Counted from the stretch's first letter, positions 14,855 through 23,268 are shown. The stretch: 40,275 bases of DNA from Terriglobia bacterium (GCA_020073205.1 JAIQFR010000032.1:1-40275); one strand, 5' to 3'. Notes: generated from the letters alone by a model not told the origin. A program made the numbers and translations.

Positions 14855-16039
14855 CTATCTCGCCGGTCGAGCGTGCCTGATTTCGTCGAAGAACGGCGTG
14901 CGACCTGTGGCAACGCACTCGGCCGCGTACAGGAACATGGCTGCGGACCAGGTCTGCCAATCCTGCCCGCGGGGCCTGCCGTCTTGGGCTTTGAACCACT
15001 CGTTGAAGCCGTAGAGCACGTCGGCGTCGCGTGCGGGCTGCACGAGCTCGGTGAGGGCCAAGAGCCTTTTCTCGGCCAGGCGAAGGTGTCCGACGGCCAC
15101 CAGTGCTGCCACGTAGAACCCGCACGCGAAAGGCCAGACGCCGCCATTGTGGTACTCACCGGGGGCGTTGTGCTGGGCGTACCTCCGTCGCCAGTCGGAA
15201 TCTGAGGGCCGGATGTAGGGAAAAAGGCACGGTGGCAGCTGAAGCGTCAGAAGTCCTCTGTCCCTCAGTGATGCGCATTCTCTCTCCACCCAGGCCACGA
15301 GTTTGCGGGACCTGGACGGGGCGGCGATGCCCGCGAGCACGGCCAGGCTATTGCCCAAGAGATCGAAGCGTTCGCTGTTATGGATCTTGTAGGACCAGAG
15401 CGCGAAATAGGGCTTGTGCGGGACGGTGAGGCCCTCGTGGACGAACGGGTGACGATCGCGCCCCCGGACGTCGATACGATTCATGAGCCGCTTGAGCGTC
15501 TCGGCACGCTCGTCGAGAGCGTGGAGCCTGAGATAAGCATAGACCAGCGTATTCACGAAAAGGCCAAACCCCTCGACCCACTGCTCGTCCCGCCAATCGC
15601 TGGTGGGTTGCTGCGCGACCATCACCGTGTCGTCCGGGCTCTGGTAGGACATCCACGCGAGCGCTTTGCGGGCGGCCCCCGCGAGGAATCCACGCTCTCC
15701 GGTCGTCTCCCGGTACAAAGCCAACGCCAAGAGAAAGAGCGGGGTCGTGTCGCTGGCTCCGCGGTCTTCGGGCGCGTCCACCAGCGAAGGGACGTGGCCG
15801 AGCGGGCTCTGGTTCCTGGCGAGAGTCCGTAGCACGCGTCTGAGCGAGGCGACGAGCTCTTGGTTTCCGGAGACCAGGATGCCGAGCGAAGCGATGAGGA
15901 GATCTCGCGTGTAGGGCTCGGGGTAGCCCCACGCCGCAGTCCTCGGCAGATTGCCATGCCCGTGCCTGGCATTGTGCAGGAGCACCTCGAGGGCTGCCTC
16001 TCTGGCCTTCTCTACCTTCTTCCATAACAATCGGTTCAC
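14855..16039 (-). CDS. GH100-like glycoside hydrolase (neutral/alkaline invertase family)
   Basis: 394 residues, cytosolic (no signal peptide), GTG start. The (alpha/alpha)6-barrel pattern and motifs fit GH100, whose characterised members split sucrose into glucose and fructose. Seen in order: NLPRTAAWGYPEPYTRDLLI near the start, SDWRDEQWVEGFGLFVNTLV in the middle (Asp/Glu-rich, a likely acid-catalyst region), EYHNGGVWPFACGFYVAALV and a late DWQTWSAAMFLYA. Family members have about 450 residues, so this one is slightly short. It lies 73 bases behind a GT4 gene and follows a PIG-L deacetylase, so all three are probably one operon. Substrate could be sucrose or another alpha-linked sugar made by the GT4; GH15/GH63-type debranching enzymes are alternatives. 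Confidence 0.7.
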   Translation of the reverse strand: MNRLLWKKVEKAREAALEVLLHNARHGHGNLPRTAAWGYPEPYTRDLLIASLGILVSGNQELVASLRRVLRTLARNQSPLGHVPSLVDAPEDRGASDTTPLFLLALALYRETTGERGFLAGAARKALAWMSYQSPDDTVMVAQQPTSDWRDEQWVEGFGLFVNTLVYAYLRLHALDERAETLKRLMNRIDVRGRDRHPFVHEGLTVPHKPYFALWSYKIHNSERFDLLGNSLAVLAGIAAPSRSRKLVAWVERECASLRDRGLLTLQLPPCLFPYIRPSDSDWRRRYAQHNAPGEYHNGGVWPFACGFYVAALVAVGHLRLAEKRLLALTELVQPARDADVLYGFNEWFKAQDGRPRGQDWQTWSAAMFLYAAECVATGRTPFFDEIRHARPAR

Positions 16040-16112
16040 GATTTCAGCTCGGAAAAGGAGATTATCCGGGAGGCACGCAAGCCCGAGTGCCTCTTGCGTC
16101 GGCCACGGTGCG

Positions 16113-17255
16113 TCATGATATCCCGAGTTTCGATCGCAAGATCTCCACCAACTGTTGCGCGACGACCAGGCTATCGTACTTTTGTACCGCGCGTTTCCTG
16201 CCAGCCTCTCCCATCCTCTTACGCAATCCTGGGTCGTTGAGCAGCACGCGTAGGTGATCGGCGATGTCTCTCACGCTGGCACGGTAGTCGACCACCCTTG
16301 GCGCGGCGAACTTGACGCGGTGCCCGGGTTCAAAACCGGCCTCTTCTCCCGCGATCGTCTCGCTGATCCGGATCTCCTGGGCTACGCCGGCCAAGAGGGC
16401 CGTCTCTCCATGAACGAGGGTGTCCCGCATGGCCATGGCATTCAAGCCGATCACCGGTTTCCCGCAAGCCCCTGCCTCCACCTGGGTCATCCCGAATCCT
16501 TCCAGGCGAGACGGTGACGCGTAAACGTCACACGCCGAAAGCATGTACGGCATGAAGGTCCTGGAGGCCCGTCCCGAGGAGAAGATGATCTTCTTCGAAA
16601 GACCCAAGCTGTGTGCGAGCTGGGCATCCTGCGAGTTCTGAAGGTCTGTCCGCGGCTGTGACCACACTTTGCAGACGTAACGCCACTCCGGAACTTCGTT
16701 CCTGAGGGACCCTAGTGCCTCCATCACTTCCCGTGCGCCCTTGGAGGTCGCGTCCCCGCCCACCGTCAGAATCATGAGCTGGTCTTGGGCCACGCCGAAA
16801 ATCTCGCGGACGGCTTTCACTTCGGGCTCTTCGGAGCCGTGAGGAACGAAGGCGTCCGTTTCGCACGCCACGGGAAGCACCTCGATGTTGTCGCCGCACA
16901 CGCCGTCCCGGATGTAGATCTCCTTGACCCAATTGGAAGTTACGAGGAGGAGCGGCAGGGCGCTCAAGACATCCCTGTAGTTGGCGATGTACCCGTCGGC
17001 TACGAGCCACGGCACGGGCAAGACGCCGAACTGCTGGGCGTGCAGCACGAGATGCGGCGTCATTCCCCAGTAGCCGACGCCAACCACCACGTCCGGCTTG
17101 AACCACCTGAAGTACCACTCCTTCTCCACCGCCGACTCCACATGCGCCGCGCGGGCATCCACCCCGGTGGCCATGAGGCCTCTGTAGAGGAGGTCCCCCT
17201 GGGTGGCGAGCCCGCCAGGCGGCGGGGGGTAATCGTAGAGGACGAGTATCTTCAT
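16113..17255 (-). CDS. GT4-family glycosyltransferase
   Basis: 380 residues. I chose the ATG at 17255 because it overlaps the upstream gene's stop as ATGA and has GAGAGGAAGG nearby. It begins with the Rossmann strand MKILVLYDYPPPPGGLATQG. GT-B fold and GT4 features: an SNWVKEIYI strand mid-protein, LTVGGDATSKGAREVMEALG opening the second domain, and the donor-binding YASPSRLEGFGMTQVEAGAC, where E of the EGFGMTQVEA motif is the usual EX7E pair. GT4 enzymes move a sugar from a nucleotide donor with retention. Coupling to a PIG-L deacetylase recalls bacillithiol/mycothiol-type pathways (BshA/BshB), but the GH100 partner is not part of those, so a glycan or compatible-solute role is as likely. 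Confidence 0.85.
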   Translation of the reverse strand: MKILVLYDYPPPPGGLATQGDLLYRGLMATGVDARAAHVESAVEKEWYFRWFKPDVVVGVGYWGMTPHLVLHAQQFGVLPVPWLVADGYIANYRDVLSALPLLLVTSNWVKEIYIRDGVCGDNIEVLPVACETDAFVPHGSEEPEVKAVREIFGVAQDQLMILTVGGDATSKGAREVMEALGSLRNEVPEWRYVCKVWSQPRTDLQNSQDAQLAHSLGLSKKIIFSSGRASRTFMPYMLSACDVYASPSRLEGFGMTQVEAGACGKPVIGLNAMAMRDTLVHGETALLAGVAQEIRISETIAGEEAGFEPGHRVKFAAPRVVDYRASVRDIADHLRVLLNDPGLRKRMGEAGRKRAVQKYDSLVVAQQLVEILRSKLGIS

Positions 17256-17905
17256 CGGTGCGGCCTTCCTCTCTCCAGCCAGGCCCAAGCGTCACGGGCG
17301 GACACGAGACGCCAAAAGGCCTCCCGGGGAGGCGCGACTCGGGCCTCCCAGCTATCCACGGCGAAACCGTAGGTCTCCGTCAGCAGGCCTTGCTTGCGCT
17401 TCCAGACATCCTCGGAGAGTTCCAACAGGAGATCAGCCCCTTGCTCGACCTCTGGTAAGTGACTTCCCCCGCCATCCGCGTACGCGAAGAGCCAGAGCTC
17501 TCGGGAGACGATCTGACCGGAGGCCCACATCTCGAGCACGTTGCGGGAGACCTCCTCGTGCCTCACGTGCCTGGTGTACTCGCCCCTGGGCCCGTGCGTA
17601 ACGAGCAGATCGATCCGACCGCCCGGAAGCAGCGACAACAGGGTCGCGCGGACTTCCTCCGCGGCAAGCGGAGACTGATCGGGCCCGTCGTCCAGGTCTG
17701 CCATCGCCCCGTGAGCACCGAGGAGCTCGAGAGCCCGAAAAAACCTGGGCGCGCGATCGTTGTCGCTGGACCGACAGAGAGAGCCGACGAAGGTCGTCCA
17801 GCCTTGGTGCATCAGCAGGGTCCCCCCGGCCCAGAGGGTCTCGTCATCGGGATGGGCGACGAGAACGACCACCCTCGCCCTTTCCGGCATGACACCATCG
17901 GCCAC
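17252..17905 (-). CDS. PIG-L/LmbE family N-deacetylase
   Basis: 217 residues. PIG-L enzymes are Zn2+-dependent and remove an N-acetyl group from GlcNAc-type sugars. The first metal motif is AHPDDE (residues 17-22), and the second is in GPRGEYTRHVRHEEV (about residues 104-119, with the HxxH). The length matches the family. The stop codon overlaps the ATG of the GT4 gene, so the two are translationally coupled: the GT4 may attach GlcNAc and this enzyme deacetylate it. It is the first gene of the apparent three-gene operon with GT4 and GH100. Upstream, about 150 bases separate it from the DUF2284 gene. Confidence 0.9.
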   Translation of the reverse strand: MADGVMPERARVVVLVAHPDDETLWAGGTLLMHQGWTTFVGSLCRSSDNDRAPRFFRALELLGAHGAMADLDDGPDQSPLAAEEVRATLLSLLPGGRIDLLVTHGPRGEYTRHVRHEEVSRNVLEMWASGQIVSRELWLFAYADGGGSHLPEVEQGADLLLELSEDVWKRKQGLLTETYGFAVDSWEARVAPPREAFWRLVSARDAWAWLERGRPHR

Positions 17906-18057
17906 TCGTTCACTCCTCCTTCACGGGGGGCCTGCCGGTCGAGGGGCAGGGGGTGCGATTCAATGAACTCGCGTTCGCTCGCTCACCGACGGCATGCAAC
18001 GACGCAGCTCAGCGCAAGATCGAGCATGCGCCGTGTCGGAGAGGCCGCCCGACGTCC

Positions 18058-18609
18058 TCAGTCCAGCAGCACCACCCCGAAGTAATGCTGCTCGTCGTCC
18101 TCGTCCCGCACGACCTCGATCGCGAACCCGTTCCTCCTCACCGTGGTGAACACGTCGATCCCGCAAGCCTCCATGCTGGGCCGTGCCTGCTCCGAGTGAC
18201 GGCAACCGTCGTCGAATGCGCACGCCTGCTTGCAGAGTTGGCAGGGTCCGGCGCCGAGACCGAAGGCCTTGTAATACCCGGCGAGGAATGCCTCGCGCTC
18301 GAGGCGTACCGCGATCTTCTTCGGCTCGCGTCGTTTTGCCTCGAAGAGAATGGCGCGCTTGTAACTGTCGATCACCTTGCGGGTCTCATCAGGAGTCGGT
18401 GTGTGGGGAGGGCAGCAACGGGAGCTACCATACCCGTCGCAACCATACTGGCACCTGAGACGCACCCATGGCGCCGTGGCGATGGCGGAAGCCCGGATCA
18501 GCCGGGCGGATCCGGCGCCGAGTATCTTGGCGCGCAGAACGAGCGTGGCTGGAGACAGGCGGTAGCCTGAAGACGTCCCTGTTTTTCCCCTGGTCTTCGC
18601 GTCCATCAC
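18058..18609 (-). CDS. DUF2284 metal-binding protein
   Basis: 183 residues with the Cys signature of DUF2284: RCQYGCDGYGSSRCCPPHTP near residues 51-71, and PCQLCKQACAFDDGCRHSEQ later, then ACGIDVFTTV. About ten Cys are grouped in CxxxC and CxxC patterns, consistent with a metal or Fe-S site. The family is linked by annotation to corrinoid/methyltransferase genes, but none is nearby. No signal peptide, so cytosolic. It lies on the same strand as the PIG-L/GT4/GH100 operon, about 150 bases upstream, and could be cotranscribed. Confidence 0.85.
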   Translation of the reverse strand: MMDAKTRGKTGTSSGYRLSPATLVLRAKILGAGSARLIRASAIATAPWVRLRCQYGCDGYGSSRCCPPHTPTPDETRKVIDSYKRAILFEAKRREPKKIAVRLEREAFLAGYYKAFGLGAGPCQLCKQACAFDDGCRHSEQARPSMEACGIDVFTTVRRNGFAIEVVRDEDDEQHYFGVVLLD

Positions 18610-18775
18610 GACTCCGCTCTATCGGACAGGTGCCGCACGATGAGCGGACACGATAATGTCCTGGCTGTGCATCTCCGTCAACCGAAGCGGCGGGCCCGCC
18701 GACGCCTTGTGGCAGGTTGGCTGACGGGTGTAAAAGGCTGCCCGGTAACGGCAACCGCCGAGGAGGGGCAAGACC

Positions 18776-18985
18776 ATGCGATTGGTTCAATTGAGCACAC
18801 CCGAGGATTACAAGGAGCTAGACAACATCCAGCGCGAGCTTGGCGCCTCCGAGAAGGAGTTGCAGGATGCTCTGGTCCGTCACGCACCCAAAGACGAGTT
18901 CCTCGCGGCCATGAAGAGGGAAGAGAACGCGCGGAAACGCTGGGAGGAGTATCGAAAGAAGCGGCTCGTACCCCTGATCCGTTGA
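18776..18985 (+). CDS. Small charged helical protein
   Basis: 69 residues from ATG 18776, with GAGGAGGGG about eight bases upstream. It is highly charged and helical: TPEDYKELDNIQRELGASEK, then DALVRHAPKDEFLAAMKREE, NARKRWEEYRKKRLVPLIR. The LGASEKELQDAL part has a DUF3606-like shape, but that domain's glycine is missing, so I give no family. Cytosolic. It stands alone between the DUF2284 gene and a remnant of a secreted-protein tail. Confidence 0.65.
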   Translation: MRLVQLSTPEDYKELDNIQRELGASEKELQDALVRHAPKDEFLAAMKREENARKRWEEYRKKRLVPLIR

Positions 18986-19109
18986 CTCGCCCGACTTCTG
19001 CCCCGTAAGTGGCGAGTGGCAGGAGGCTGAGGCTTGGCGGTCCCCCCGGGGCGACGGTCAGCGGAGTCTCCCAACCTTGCACGCCCCTCGCGCCCAGCGT
19101 TGCAGGCCC

Positions 19110-19230
19110 TGGCACGCCGGCAACGGCGCCGGATCCCTCTCCTGCTCAACCTCCCCCCGCCCGTCTTCCTCCCGTACTTCTTCCGCCCCTGGTATGTGGC
19201 GGCGGTGATGAAGTACGCCCCCCTAGTTTG
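19110..19230 (-). pseudogene. Remnant of the YQG/GRKTGGG secreted-protein tail
   Basis: On the minus strand the sequence reads GAYFITAATYQGRKKYGRKT, then GGGRLS. It matches the end of the secreted gene at 6346-7257 in protein and DNA (both share CCCCTGGTA(C/T) GT, CTCAACCTCCCC and GGATCCCTC). Extra bases near 19140 shift the frame where the parent has SGRDPAVLPGC, and there is no gene body upstream. It is a dead 3' end. Confidence 0.7.
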
Positions 19231-19262
19231 ACGGTCATTCATGAAGTGCTCTCCGCCGCGAA

Positions 19263-19568
19263 TTAGCCGGCTACCAGTTTCTTCTTCACGCTCTGGACCA
19301 TCTCCTCGCCACTCTCTGACCGGTCCGTCCGCGTGCCGACCTTGAGATGCGTCGAGATCCGCGGCGCGCCCATGGCGTGAACCGTCTCGACGCATTTCCG
19401 GACCGCGCCAAACACCTCGTCCCACTCTCCCTCGACGTTCGTGCCGTGCGCGTGGAGCTTCGGATTCAGCCCCGCTTCGGCGAACACGCGCTCACAGGCG
19501 GCGATGTACTTTGACAGGGAGATCCCGACCCCAATGGGGATAACGCTGACCATCACGCTGGCTTTCAT
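19263..19568 (-). CDS. MTH1187-family thiamine-binding protein
   Basis: 101 residues, the usual size of this ferredoxin-like family (COG0011, MTH1187/YkoF). These small cytosolic proteins bind thiamine or related pyrimidines. Characteristic features: MVSVIPIGVGISLSKYIAAC at the start, LHAHGTNVEGEWDEVFGAVR in the middle, and RISTHLKVGTRTD near the end. AAGGAG lies five bases before the ATG. Just upstream on the same strand is a decayed HNH fragment whose frame ends in the start codon region; it is unlikely to be functional. Confidence 0.88.
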   Translation of the reverse strand: MKASVMVSVIPIGVGISLSKYIAACERVFAEAGLNPKLHAHGTNVEGEWDEVFGAVRKCVETVHAMGAPRISTHLKVGTRTDRSESGEEMVQSVKKKLVAG

Positions 19569-19595
19569 GACCGCTCCTTCTTGGTTCTGCCAGCC

Positions 19596-19735
19596 CTATA
19601 CTCCCACTGATCCTCTGCATTCGCGTCCTCCCCGGCCTGCCCCGGCTCGTCCGCGCCGCCCTCCTTCGGCGCCTTGACGTGGTCGATCCGTAGCGGGAGC
19701 AGTGGCCTTGGATCTGCTCGGTCGAAGTTGGGGCA
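19596..19735 (-). pseudogene. HNH endonuclease 3'-end remnant, copy 1 (degenerate)
   Basis: On the minus strand RIDHVKAPKEGGADEPGQ and EDQWEYRAG correspond to VIDHIRPLKERGADDPANMQ ... KDKWE in the remnant at 32794. The DNA shares CTCCCACT, TCGTCCGCGCCG, GTGGTCGATC and GGGAGCAGTGG. The HNH His and the NMQWQ strand are lost. It belongs to a set of three such fragments, all on the minus strand. Confidence 0.55.
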
Positions 19736-19743
19736 AGAGCCCA

Positions 19744-19779
19744 ACTTGACTCTCCGAGGGACGTGTATAGATTTTGAAT
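19744..19779 (+). promoter_or_regulatory. Possible sigma-70 promoter
   Basis: TTGACT at 19746 followed 16 bases later by TAGATT, about 85 bases before the gene at 19858. The -35 is good and the -10 poor. Confidence 0.3.
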
Positions 19780-19857
19780 ACGTTAGAGGACCCACCGACC
19801 GCGACGGCGAAACGAGCCATCTTGGTAGGTCCCCGTCAACAAACGGAGGACGCTACG

Positions 19858-20181
19858 ATGACACAATCCAAGATTTCCGACCTCTTCCACATTCTGTCTG
19901 CGCGTGATCGCTTTCTTGATTCCGACGTCCGCTTGGGCGATGCCCTCCAAGAGTGCGTCCGCGACGCTGCGCGTGGAAGGAAGCGCTCCCTGGAAGCGCT
20001 CCATCTGCAAGAAGCGGCGTATTTTGTCTACCGGCAGACGGTACGGCGAGCCCTGGGGATTGTTTCGCACTCACGTCGGGATAGGGCAGGGGACGAGGCA
20101 CTCACTCGAAGCCCGCGAAGCAATAAGGGACCGCTGGGTTCCAACCCTGCCGGGCGGACGGGAGGGTGTCATGGCAGGTAA
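19858..20181 (+). CDS. Hypothetical protein with helical N-terminus
   Basis: 107 residues from ATG 19858, with GGAGG eight bases upstream. The first 60 residues look real and helical: MTQSKISDLFHILSARDRFL, DSDVRLGDALQECVRDAARG and EALHLQEAAYFVYRQTVRRA. The last 40 are Arg/Ser/Gly-rich and may have run out of frame. It overlaps the response-regulator stub at 20171 by 11 bases. No family recognised. A chimera at its 3' end is possible. Confidence 0.45.
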   Translation: MTQSKISDLFHILSARDRFLDSDVRLGDALQECVRDAARGRKRSLEALHLQEAAYFVYRQTVRRALGIVSHSRRDRAGDEALTRSPRSNKGPLGSNPAGRTGGCHGR

Positions 20182-20242
20182 CAAGAGAATCCTGGTCGTG
20201 GACGACAACAAGCTCATTGTGGGCATCGGCACAACATCATGA
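20171..20242 (+). pseudogene. Response-regulator receiver domain stub
   Basis: GGAGGG then ATG at 20171 begins MAGNKRILVVDDNKLIVGIG, the first strand and acidic pair (VVDD) of a CheY-like receiver. It stops at a TGA after 23 codons. The phospho-acceptor Asp and the rest are gone, replaced by the CPBP protease gene. This is a truncated leftover. Confidence 0.7.
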
Positions 20243-20252
20243 GCGACCGGGG

Positions 20253-20939
20253 GTGACTACGCATGGCGGGAACTCCTCGCAGGCGCACGACACGGCCGAG
20301 CGGTTGAAAGGGTTCGGCCCACTTGGCTTGCTTTCGGTCGTCGTGATCCTCGCGGGCAGCCTGGCCGGACCGCCCATCAGCGCCATCCTGGTGCTTGCCT
20401 GGGCGCAGATCTCTGAGACACCGCTGCGGGCCCTCGGCTTTACCGCTCCACGAAGTTGGACTGTGACGCTGGTGGTGGGCGTCGCGTTTGGAATTGCCTT
20501 CAAGCTTGGGACGAAAGCGCTTGTGATGCCGCTTCTAGGCGCCCCCCCGATCAACGTGCGCTACCAGTACCTGACTGGCAACTCGGTGGCGCTTCCGGGG
20601 ATAGTTGCGGCAGTTCTCATCAGTGCCAGCTTCAGTGAAGAGGTGTTCTTTCGAGGTTACCTGTTCGAACGCCTCGGCAAGCTACTTGGCCACGGTCGGG
20701 CGGCGCTGGTGGCCTCTGTTCTGCTCTCGGCCGCGGTGTTCGCCTTCGCGCATTACCGGGACCAGCGCCTGCCCGGGGTTGAGCAGGCTGCCGTGACCGG
20801 ATTGGTGTTCGGCGGGATCTTTGCCTGGCGACGGCAGATCTGGCTCGTAATGATGGCGCACGCGGCGTTTGACCTTACCGCAGTCGCGCTAATCTATTGG
20901 AATTGGGAGGCGCCTGTGGCCCACCTACTGTTTCGGTAG
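20253..20939 (+). CDS. CPBP-family intramembrane metalloprotease
   Basis: About 228 residues if the GTG at 20253 is the start; the true start is unsure, as upstream sequence belongs to a response-regulator stub. Multi-pass membrane protein with several hydrophobic segments (LLSVVVILAGSLAGPPISAI, VTLVVGVAFGIAF). All CPBP (CAAX protease/bacteriocin-processing) motifs are present: SEEVFFRGYLFERL (EExxxR), FAFAHYRDQRLPG (FxxxH) and MMAHAAFDL (HxxxD). In bacteria these enzymes handle membrane peptides, often in self-immunity or signalling. No partner gene is evident. Confidence 0.85.
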   Translation: MTTHGGNSSQAHDTAERLKGFGPLGLLSVVVILAGSLAGPPISAILVLAWAQISETPLRALGFTAPRSWTVTLVVGVAFGIAFKLGTKALVMPLLGAPPINVRYQYLTGNSVALPGIVAAVLISASFSEEVFFRGYLFERLGKLLGHGRAALVASVLLSAAVFAFAHYRDQRLPGVEQAAVTGLVFGGIFAWRRQIWLVMMAHAAFDLTAVALIYWNWEAPVAHLLFR

Positions 20940-21018
20940 CTGCCGCTTGCGGCCTGCGAGCGGTCGGGGAGATCGGTAACACTTCAGACGCGGGCCCTGG
21001 TCCCGTGGGGCGGGTTCA

Positions 21019-21037
21019 GCGCCTCGCTGCTTCGCGG
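21019..21037 (+). repeat. Dispersed 19-bp repeat, copy 3
   Basis: Third copy of GCGCCTCGCTGCTTCGCGG, here 80 bases after the CPBP gene. GGTTCAGCGC flanks it on both sides (about 21012 and 21042), suggesting a short target duplication or local tandem. Confidence 0.6.
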
Positions 21038-21104
21038 GAAGCGGTTCAGCGCGAGCGCGTGGCGACGCGAATGGGAGAGCTCTCCCCGGTTCTTCACACC
21101 GGCT

Positions 21105-22397
21105 TTACCGGATCCGTGAATCCCCCGTAATCAGCCGTGCACCACGCTCATAGCGCAGGTAGGCCCACGCCCATTCCGCCAGGACGAGGAATCGGTTGCG
21201 AAATCCTATCAGCCAGAAGATGTGGACGACGAGCCAGAGGAGCCACGCCGGCAGACCCGAGACCCGGACGGTTCTGCGTTCGGCCACCGCGGCCGCGCGC
21301 CCGATGGTGGCGAGCGTTCCGCGGTCCCGATAACGAAAGGGAGTGTGCGGGAGACCGCGGAGCGTGCGGACGATGTTGGCCGCGGCATGACGCCCCTGCT
21401 GGATCGCCACGGGGGCTACGCCAGGGAGGGGCCGCCCGCCCTGCTCGAGCCCGGCCAGATCGCCGATCACGAACACTTCCGATACCCCGGGAACCGTGAG
21501 ATCGGGCTCGACGAGCACCCTTCCCACGGGGTCGAGCGGCACCCCCAGCGAGCGCACGAGCGGAGGGGCAGCGACTCCCGCCGCCCAGACCACCGTGCGG
21601 GCTTCGATGCGGGCCCCGTCGATAAGGACGCCCTTCTCGTCGACACCCGTCACCGGGGACCCGGTCACGACCTCCACGCCGAGGTGATCCAGTGTCTCCG
21701 CGGCTTTCCTCGAAAGGCCGGGGGAGAACGACGGGAGGATCCGGGGCCCCGCCTCGACGAGCAGGATGCGGGCAGTGCTCGGATCGATCCGCCGGAAATC
21801 TTGCGTCAGAACGTGCCGGGCGATCTCGCCGAGAGCCCCCGCGAGCTCGACTCCCGTCGGTCCTCCCCCGATCACGACGAAGGTGAGCCAGCGACGTTGG
21901 CCTTCGGGGTCGTTCTCACGCTCCGCTGCCTCGAACGCCAGCAGGATGCGCCTCCGGATTTCGAGGGCGTCCTCGATCGTCTTGAGACCCGGCGCGTGAC
22001 GCGACCACTCGTCGTGGCCGAAGTATGAATGCGTGACGCCAGTCGTCACGATAAGGAAGTCGTAATCGACGACGCCATCGACGAGCACCACCCTGCGGGC
22101 CTTCGTATCGATGTTCGTCGCTTCGGCGAGAGCTACCGACGCGTTCCGCTGCTGTCGCAGGATTCGACGGATGGGAACCGCGATGTCGCTCGGGTTGAGG
22201 GCGGCGGTTGCCACTTGGTAGAGCAACGGCTGAAAGAGATGATGGTTGCGCTTGTCGACAACAGTTACCCTGACGGGCGCGCGGCGCAGAGCGCGCGCCG
22301 CGTAGAGGCCTCCGAAGCCTCCGCCCAGGATCACCACGTGCGGAACTCCCTCGGAGGATGCTCGCGCGCCGACGCCGATTTCGCTCGTGCTCGTCAT
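21105..22397 (-). CDS. ndh: Type II NADH dehydrogenase (NDH-2)
   Basis: 430 residues from the ATG at 22397. The open frame extends 31 codons further 5' but that part is basic and unlike the family. NDH-2 oxidises NADH and reduces quinone at the inner face of the membrane without pumping protons. Motifs: FAD-binding VVILGGGFGGLYAARAL, an LFQPLLYQVATAALNPSDIA segment near the flavin, a second Rossmann VVIGGGPTGVELAGALGEIA for NADH, VVWAAGV, and FVIGDLAG (flavin-binding Asp). The C-terminus has a hydrophobic anchor (GLPAWLLWLVVHIFWLIGF). Length and motif order fit well. It is transcribed alone; upstream is recombinase copy 2. No strong ribosome binding site seen. Confidence 0.9.
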   Translation of the reverse strand: MTSTSEIGVGARASSEGVPHVVILGGGFGGLYAARALRRAPVRVTVVDKRNHHLFQPLLYQVATAALNPSDIAVPIRRILRQQRNASVALAEATNIDTKARRVVLVDGVVDYDFLIVTTGVTHSYFGHDEWSRHAPGLKTIEDALEIRRRILLAFEAAERENDPEGQRRWLTFVVIGGGPTGVELAGALGEIARHVLTQDFRRIDPSTARILLVEAGPRILPSFSPGLSRKAAETLDHLGVEVVTGSPVTGVDEKGVLIDGARIEARTVVWAAGVAAPPLVRSLGVPLDPVGRVLVEPDLTVPGVSEVFVIGDLAGLEQGGRPLPGVAPVAIQQGRHAAANIVRTLRGLPHTPFRYRDRGTLATIGRAAAVAERRTVRVSGLPAWLLWLVVHIFWLIGFRNRFLVLAEWAWAYLRYERGARLITGDSRIR

Positions 22398-22637
22398 GCT
22401 GCTGATCCAAATTCCCCTGCGTATTCCGGCCAATCTGCACGCTCGTTCCGACGATCGTGAACGCCCGTTCCGGGCATCGCGATCGCTCATCGGAGCGAAG
22501 CAACGGTCGTCCGGTCTTCTTCCACTCCCTCCCTGACGATGCAGTTGGAATTGTACCCGGTCCTGTTCGTGGGGTCCGGCACCTGTCAGCTTTGCCTCGG
22601 CACCGGCAAGCGAACCGGCCGCGTGTGATCCGCCGTC

Positions 22638-23222
22638 TTAGCAGGCCAGCCCCCGCACCCTCCCGTGCAGCTCCTCGTCCGAGGGGTGCGTGTACACCAC
22701 CGTCGTCAACGGGCTGACGTGCCTCGCGAACCTCTGCGCCAGGAACAAGTCGTGGGTGGCCCGGTACACGTTGGTGACCGCGACGTGCCGCAGCGAATGG
22801 AACGGGTACAGCCGATCGAACCCAGCCTTCTGCTGCCACGTCCGCCACACGAACTGGACCCGGCGGCGAGAAATACGGCGGCGGGACTGGTTGCAGAAGA
22901 GGGGAGCGCCGGAAGCCAGGTCCTCGCGTCGCTGCTGTTTCCACCGCCAGAACCGCTTCAACTTCGTGACCAGCCGGTCCGGCAGAAACACGTCCGCCGT
23001 CCGGCCACCCTTGGCGATCTCGGGCCGGATTCGCACCCGCACCCGAGGCGTGTCGTCCGGCGCGAACACGTCGCCGACGTTGAGGCCGACGAGCTCGGCG
23101 AGGCGGAGGCCGGTGCCGAGGGCCATCGAGTAGATCGTGTGGTCGCGGGGATGGCCGGCAGTGGCCCGCAGGATCGCCTGCTGCTCGGCGGCCGTCAGGG
23201 TCGGCGGGGCGAGGTGGGGCAT
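22638..23222 (-). CDS. Tyrosine recombinase, catalytic domain only (copy 2)
   Basis: 194 residues, the same length as copy 1, with about 23 differences by eye, nine of them in one linker (FWRWKQQRREDLASGAP). All catalytic residues are conserved: R40, K71, H142, R145, H168 and Y177. The linker change may be drift or sequence exchange with another copy. The shared sequence runs from the leader to the stop codon and then ends: after TAA the two copies differ at once. The mobile or duplicated unit is therefore the gene plus its leader, about 640 bp. It is the first of four copies that bracket the genes from 23.5 to 30.4 kb. Confidence 0.9.
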   Translation of the reverse strand: MPHLAPPTLTAAEQQAILRATAGHPRDHTIYSMALGTGLRLAELVGLNVGDVFAPDDTPRVRVRIRPEIAKGGRTADVFLPDRLVTKLKRFWRWKQQRREDLASGAPLFCNQSRRRISRRRVQFVWRTWQQKAGFDRLYPFHSLRHVAVTNVYRATHDLFLAQRFARHVSPLTTVVYTHPSDEELHGRVRGLAC

Positions 23223-23268
23223 GGGGAACTCCCACCAAGACAGGGCCAGCGGCGGGGGAGGAAGTCAA
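23223..23268 (-). repeat. Recombinase leader repeat, copy 2
   Basis: GACAGGGCCAGCGG then CGGGGGAGGAAGTCAAGG precede the gene as in copy 1. Similarity to the other copies ends at GTCAAGG. Confidence 0.75.
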
